From Myxococcales bacterium (GTDB taxonomy: Bacteria > Myxococcota > Bradymonadia > UBA7976 > UBA1532), in contig JAGQJJ010000235.1 in NCBI GenBank assembly GCA_020430675.1, positions 1-6,531 of the forward strand: a stretch of 6,531 bases of DNA. Direction: 5' to 3'. Both the position numbers and the translations under genes were made by a program. The notes beneath the pieces are model-generated. The model searched no databases and was not told where the DNA came from. It worked only from the letters and a program-made list of their open reading frames with translations. This document shows positions 5,570 through 6,531 of this stretch, piece by piece; the first letter of the stretch is position 1, and the number at the start of each line of letters is the position of its first letter.

Positions 5570-6450
5570 CCGGTGGCGATGGCACCCGGGGCGAGGCCGA
5601 CGATACCCGCGCGGCGAGCGACTACGTACCGGGTGCATGCCATCTGAAACAGCTACGGCCCGGCTTCGCCCTGCTCTGCCTGCTGACCGTGAGCGCCGCC
5701 GGTTGTGATGACCAGCCCGAAGAGTGCTACGGCAACCATGACTGCACGCAACCGGGCCAGGTCTGCGACGTGGTGAGCAATACCTGCGTGGACGCGCCCG
5801 ACGCCCTGCTTGATGCGTTGCCCGATGCGATGCCCGCGTCCGATGGCTGCGCCCCGGCGGCCGAGCGCTGCAATGGCGCGGACGATGACTGCGATGGCAT
5901 CGCCGATGAGGGCTTCGCGATCGGAGCGGCGTGCGAGGTGGGCGTCGGCGCCTGCCTCGTGGCGGGTCTGACCATCTGCAGCGCGGACGGCCTCGCGACG
6001 GTCTGCGACGCCCGAGCCGGCCCGCCCGAGGATGAGCGCTGCAATACCCTGGATGATGACTGCGATGGCCAGACCGATGAGGGCTTCCTCGTCGGCGAGG
6101 GCTGCATGCTTGGGGACGGGCTCTGCGCGGTCACCGCCGCCTACGTCTGCGCCGAGGATGGGGCCGGCGTGATCTGTCCCATCGAGCCCGGCGTGCCCGA
6201 CGCCGAGCAGTGCGATGGCTTCGACAACGACTGCGATGGCGCGGTCGACGAAGACGCGCCCTATCCCTGCGGCCCCCTCCGCCTGTCGAGCGGGCGCGCC
6301 ACCTGGGCGGCCGGCACGAGCCAGAGCGCGGACGGACGATACGTGCTGACGGGACGGGGCGCTTCGCTGAGTCCGCTGGCGTTGACCGGGCGGGCGGGCC
6401 CCCAGGAGTATCGGTTGGTCGGGCGGCTCGTCGGCGTCGGCGGTCGCTGA
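5566..6450 (+). CDS. MopE-type metal-binding-motif lipoprotein
   Basis: The 294-residue product is a predicted lipoprotein with a late lipobox (hydrophobic segment ~33-46, AAG-Cys47). After it comes a small Cys knot, CYGNHDC...C...C (54-74), and an Ala/Asp/Pro linker. Two 57-residue units follow whose six cysteines are in exact register (102/159, 109/166, 123/180, 130/187, 138/195, 147/204). Each opens with a MopE motif, CNGADDDCDGIADEGF and CNTLDDDCDGQTDEGF; a third copy, CDGFDNDCDGAVDED, at 216-230 closes the array. Such Asp-rich motifs are named after the copper-binding MopE of Methylococcus and are abundant in myxobacterial surface proteins; calcium or another metal is as likely as copper. 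The tail (about 238-294) has two spaced segments ending YVLTG and YRLVG, possibly a small beta domain. The first 32 residues, acidic and ahead of the hydrophobic core, are unusually long for a signal peptide. It overlaps the preceding gene by 4 bp (ATGA) and is probably co-translated with it. Confidence 0.85.
   Translation: MTGGDGTRGEADDTRAASDYVPGACHLKQLRPGFALLCLLTVSAAGCDDQPEECYGNHDCTQPGQVCDVVSNTCVDAPDALLDALPDAMPASDGCAPAAERCNGADDDCDGIADEGFAIGAACEVGVGACLVAGLTICSADGLATVCDARAGPPEDERCNTLDDDCDGQTDEGFLVGEGCMLGDGLCAVTAAYVCAEDGAGVICPIEPGVPDAEQCDGFDNDCDGAVDEDAPYPCGPLRLSSGRATWAAGTSQSADGRYVLTGRGASLSPLALTGRAGPQEYRLVGRLVGVGGR
5869..6255 (+). repeat. 57-residue (171-bp) MopE-type protein repeat, two full copies and a partial third
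   Basis: Counted from Cys102 of the lipoprotein, units start at residues 102, 159 and 216, an exact 57-residue period. The first two carry the full pattern: DDDCDG motif, DEGF, then C-x6-C-x7-C-x8-C. The third stops after the acidic motif. The motif-coding DNA is similar between copies (GATGACTGCGATGGC recurs at the first two, and GACTGCGATGGC at the third). Confidence 0.8.
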
Positions 6451-6531
6451 CGCGCATCCACCAAGGCGAGCACCAGCCCGTCCCCAGCCGAGCCGCTGCG
6501 CGTCCCGGGCACCCCGGGCCCGACCCAAACG
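6451..6531. other. Non-coding tail with a GC hairpin
   Basis: The last 81 bases hold no recognisable gene. CCCGGG-CAC-CCCGGG at 6504-6518 could form a 6-bp stem with a 3-nt loop about 55 bases after the last stop codon. No T-run follows, so it is at best a weak or Rho-assisted end of the operon transcript. Confidence 0.35.

Noticed and set aside
6360..6450. Frameshift at the 3' end of the MopE-motif lipoprotein gene (Gly/Val/Arg-rich tail)
   Set aside because: The tail is low-complexity, but YVLTG and YRLVG keep a spaced beta-like pattern. No other frame continues a recognisable domain, so there is no evidence of a shift.
5653..6528. Minus-strand 291-residue open frame opposite the MopE-motif lipoprotein
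   Set aside because: It is a GC-driven shadow with no domain; the plus frame has an exact Cys-rich repeat.

Overview
The window is GC-rich, and its coding regions show a strong third-position G/C preference. The gene content (an ExbB/ExbD/TonB operon, a cysteine-rich Kazal-type lipoprotein, a secreted parallel beta-helix protein and a MopE-motif lipoprotein) and the well-formed sigma-54 promoters suggest a Gram-negative bacterium of the Myxococcota (former Deltaproteobacteria, myxobacterial or Bradymonadales-like). This placement is inferred from the protein types; there is no marker gene in the window.

Layout. Positions 1-278 hold the 3' end of an AraC-family regulator. A 256-bp intergenic stretch follows, and then a tight co-directional operon of exbB (535-1197), exbD (1200-1631) and tonB (1637-2434), a complete energy-transduction module for outer-membrane transport. 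Six bases beyond the tonB stop codon lies the stop codon of a convergent minus-strand gene (start 3529, end 2441). It encodes a 362-residue lipoprotein made almost entirely of small disulfide domains: three pacifastin/VWC-like, three antistasin-like and two Kazal-like. Two of the antistasin-like units come from a recent 93-bp tandem duplication. A 408-bp divergent intergenic region (3530-3937) separates it from a plus-strand pair, 3938-5569 (secreted beta-helix protein with a row of exact 23-residue rungs) and 5566-6450 (lipoprotein with an exact 57-residue MopE-type repeat). The pair is joined by an ATGA stop/start overlap.

The main regulatory observation is that the divergent intergenic region carries one well-matched -24/-12 (sigma-54) element facing each way. 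Both have exact spacing, with predicted leaders of about 40 and 30 nt. A 21-bp-spaced repeat between them sits where an enhancer-binding protein could act. The inhibitor-like lipoprotein, the beta-helix protein and the MopE-motif lipoprotein may therefore form one co-regulated, envelope-directed set. The biological role of that set (surface defence, predation, fruiting or biofilm) cannot be read from the sequence.
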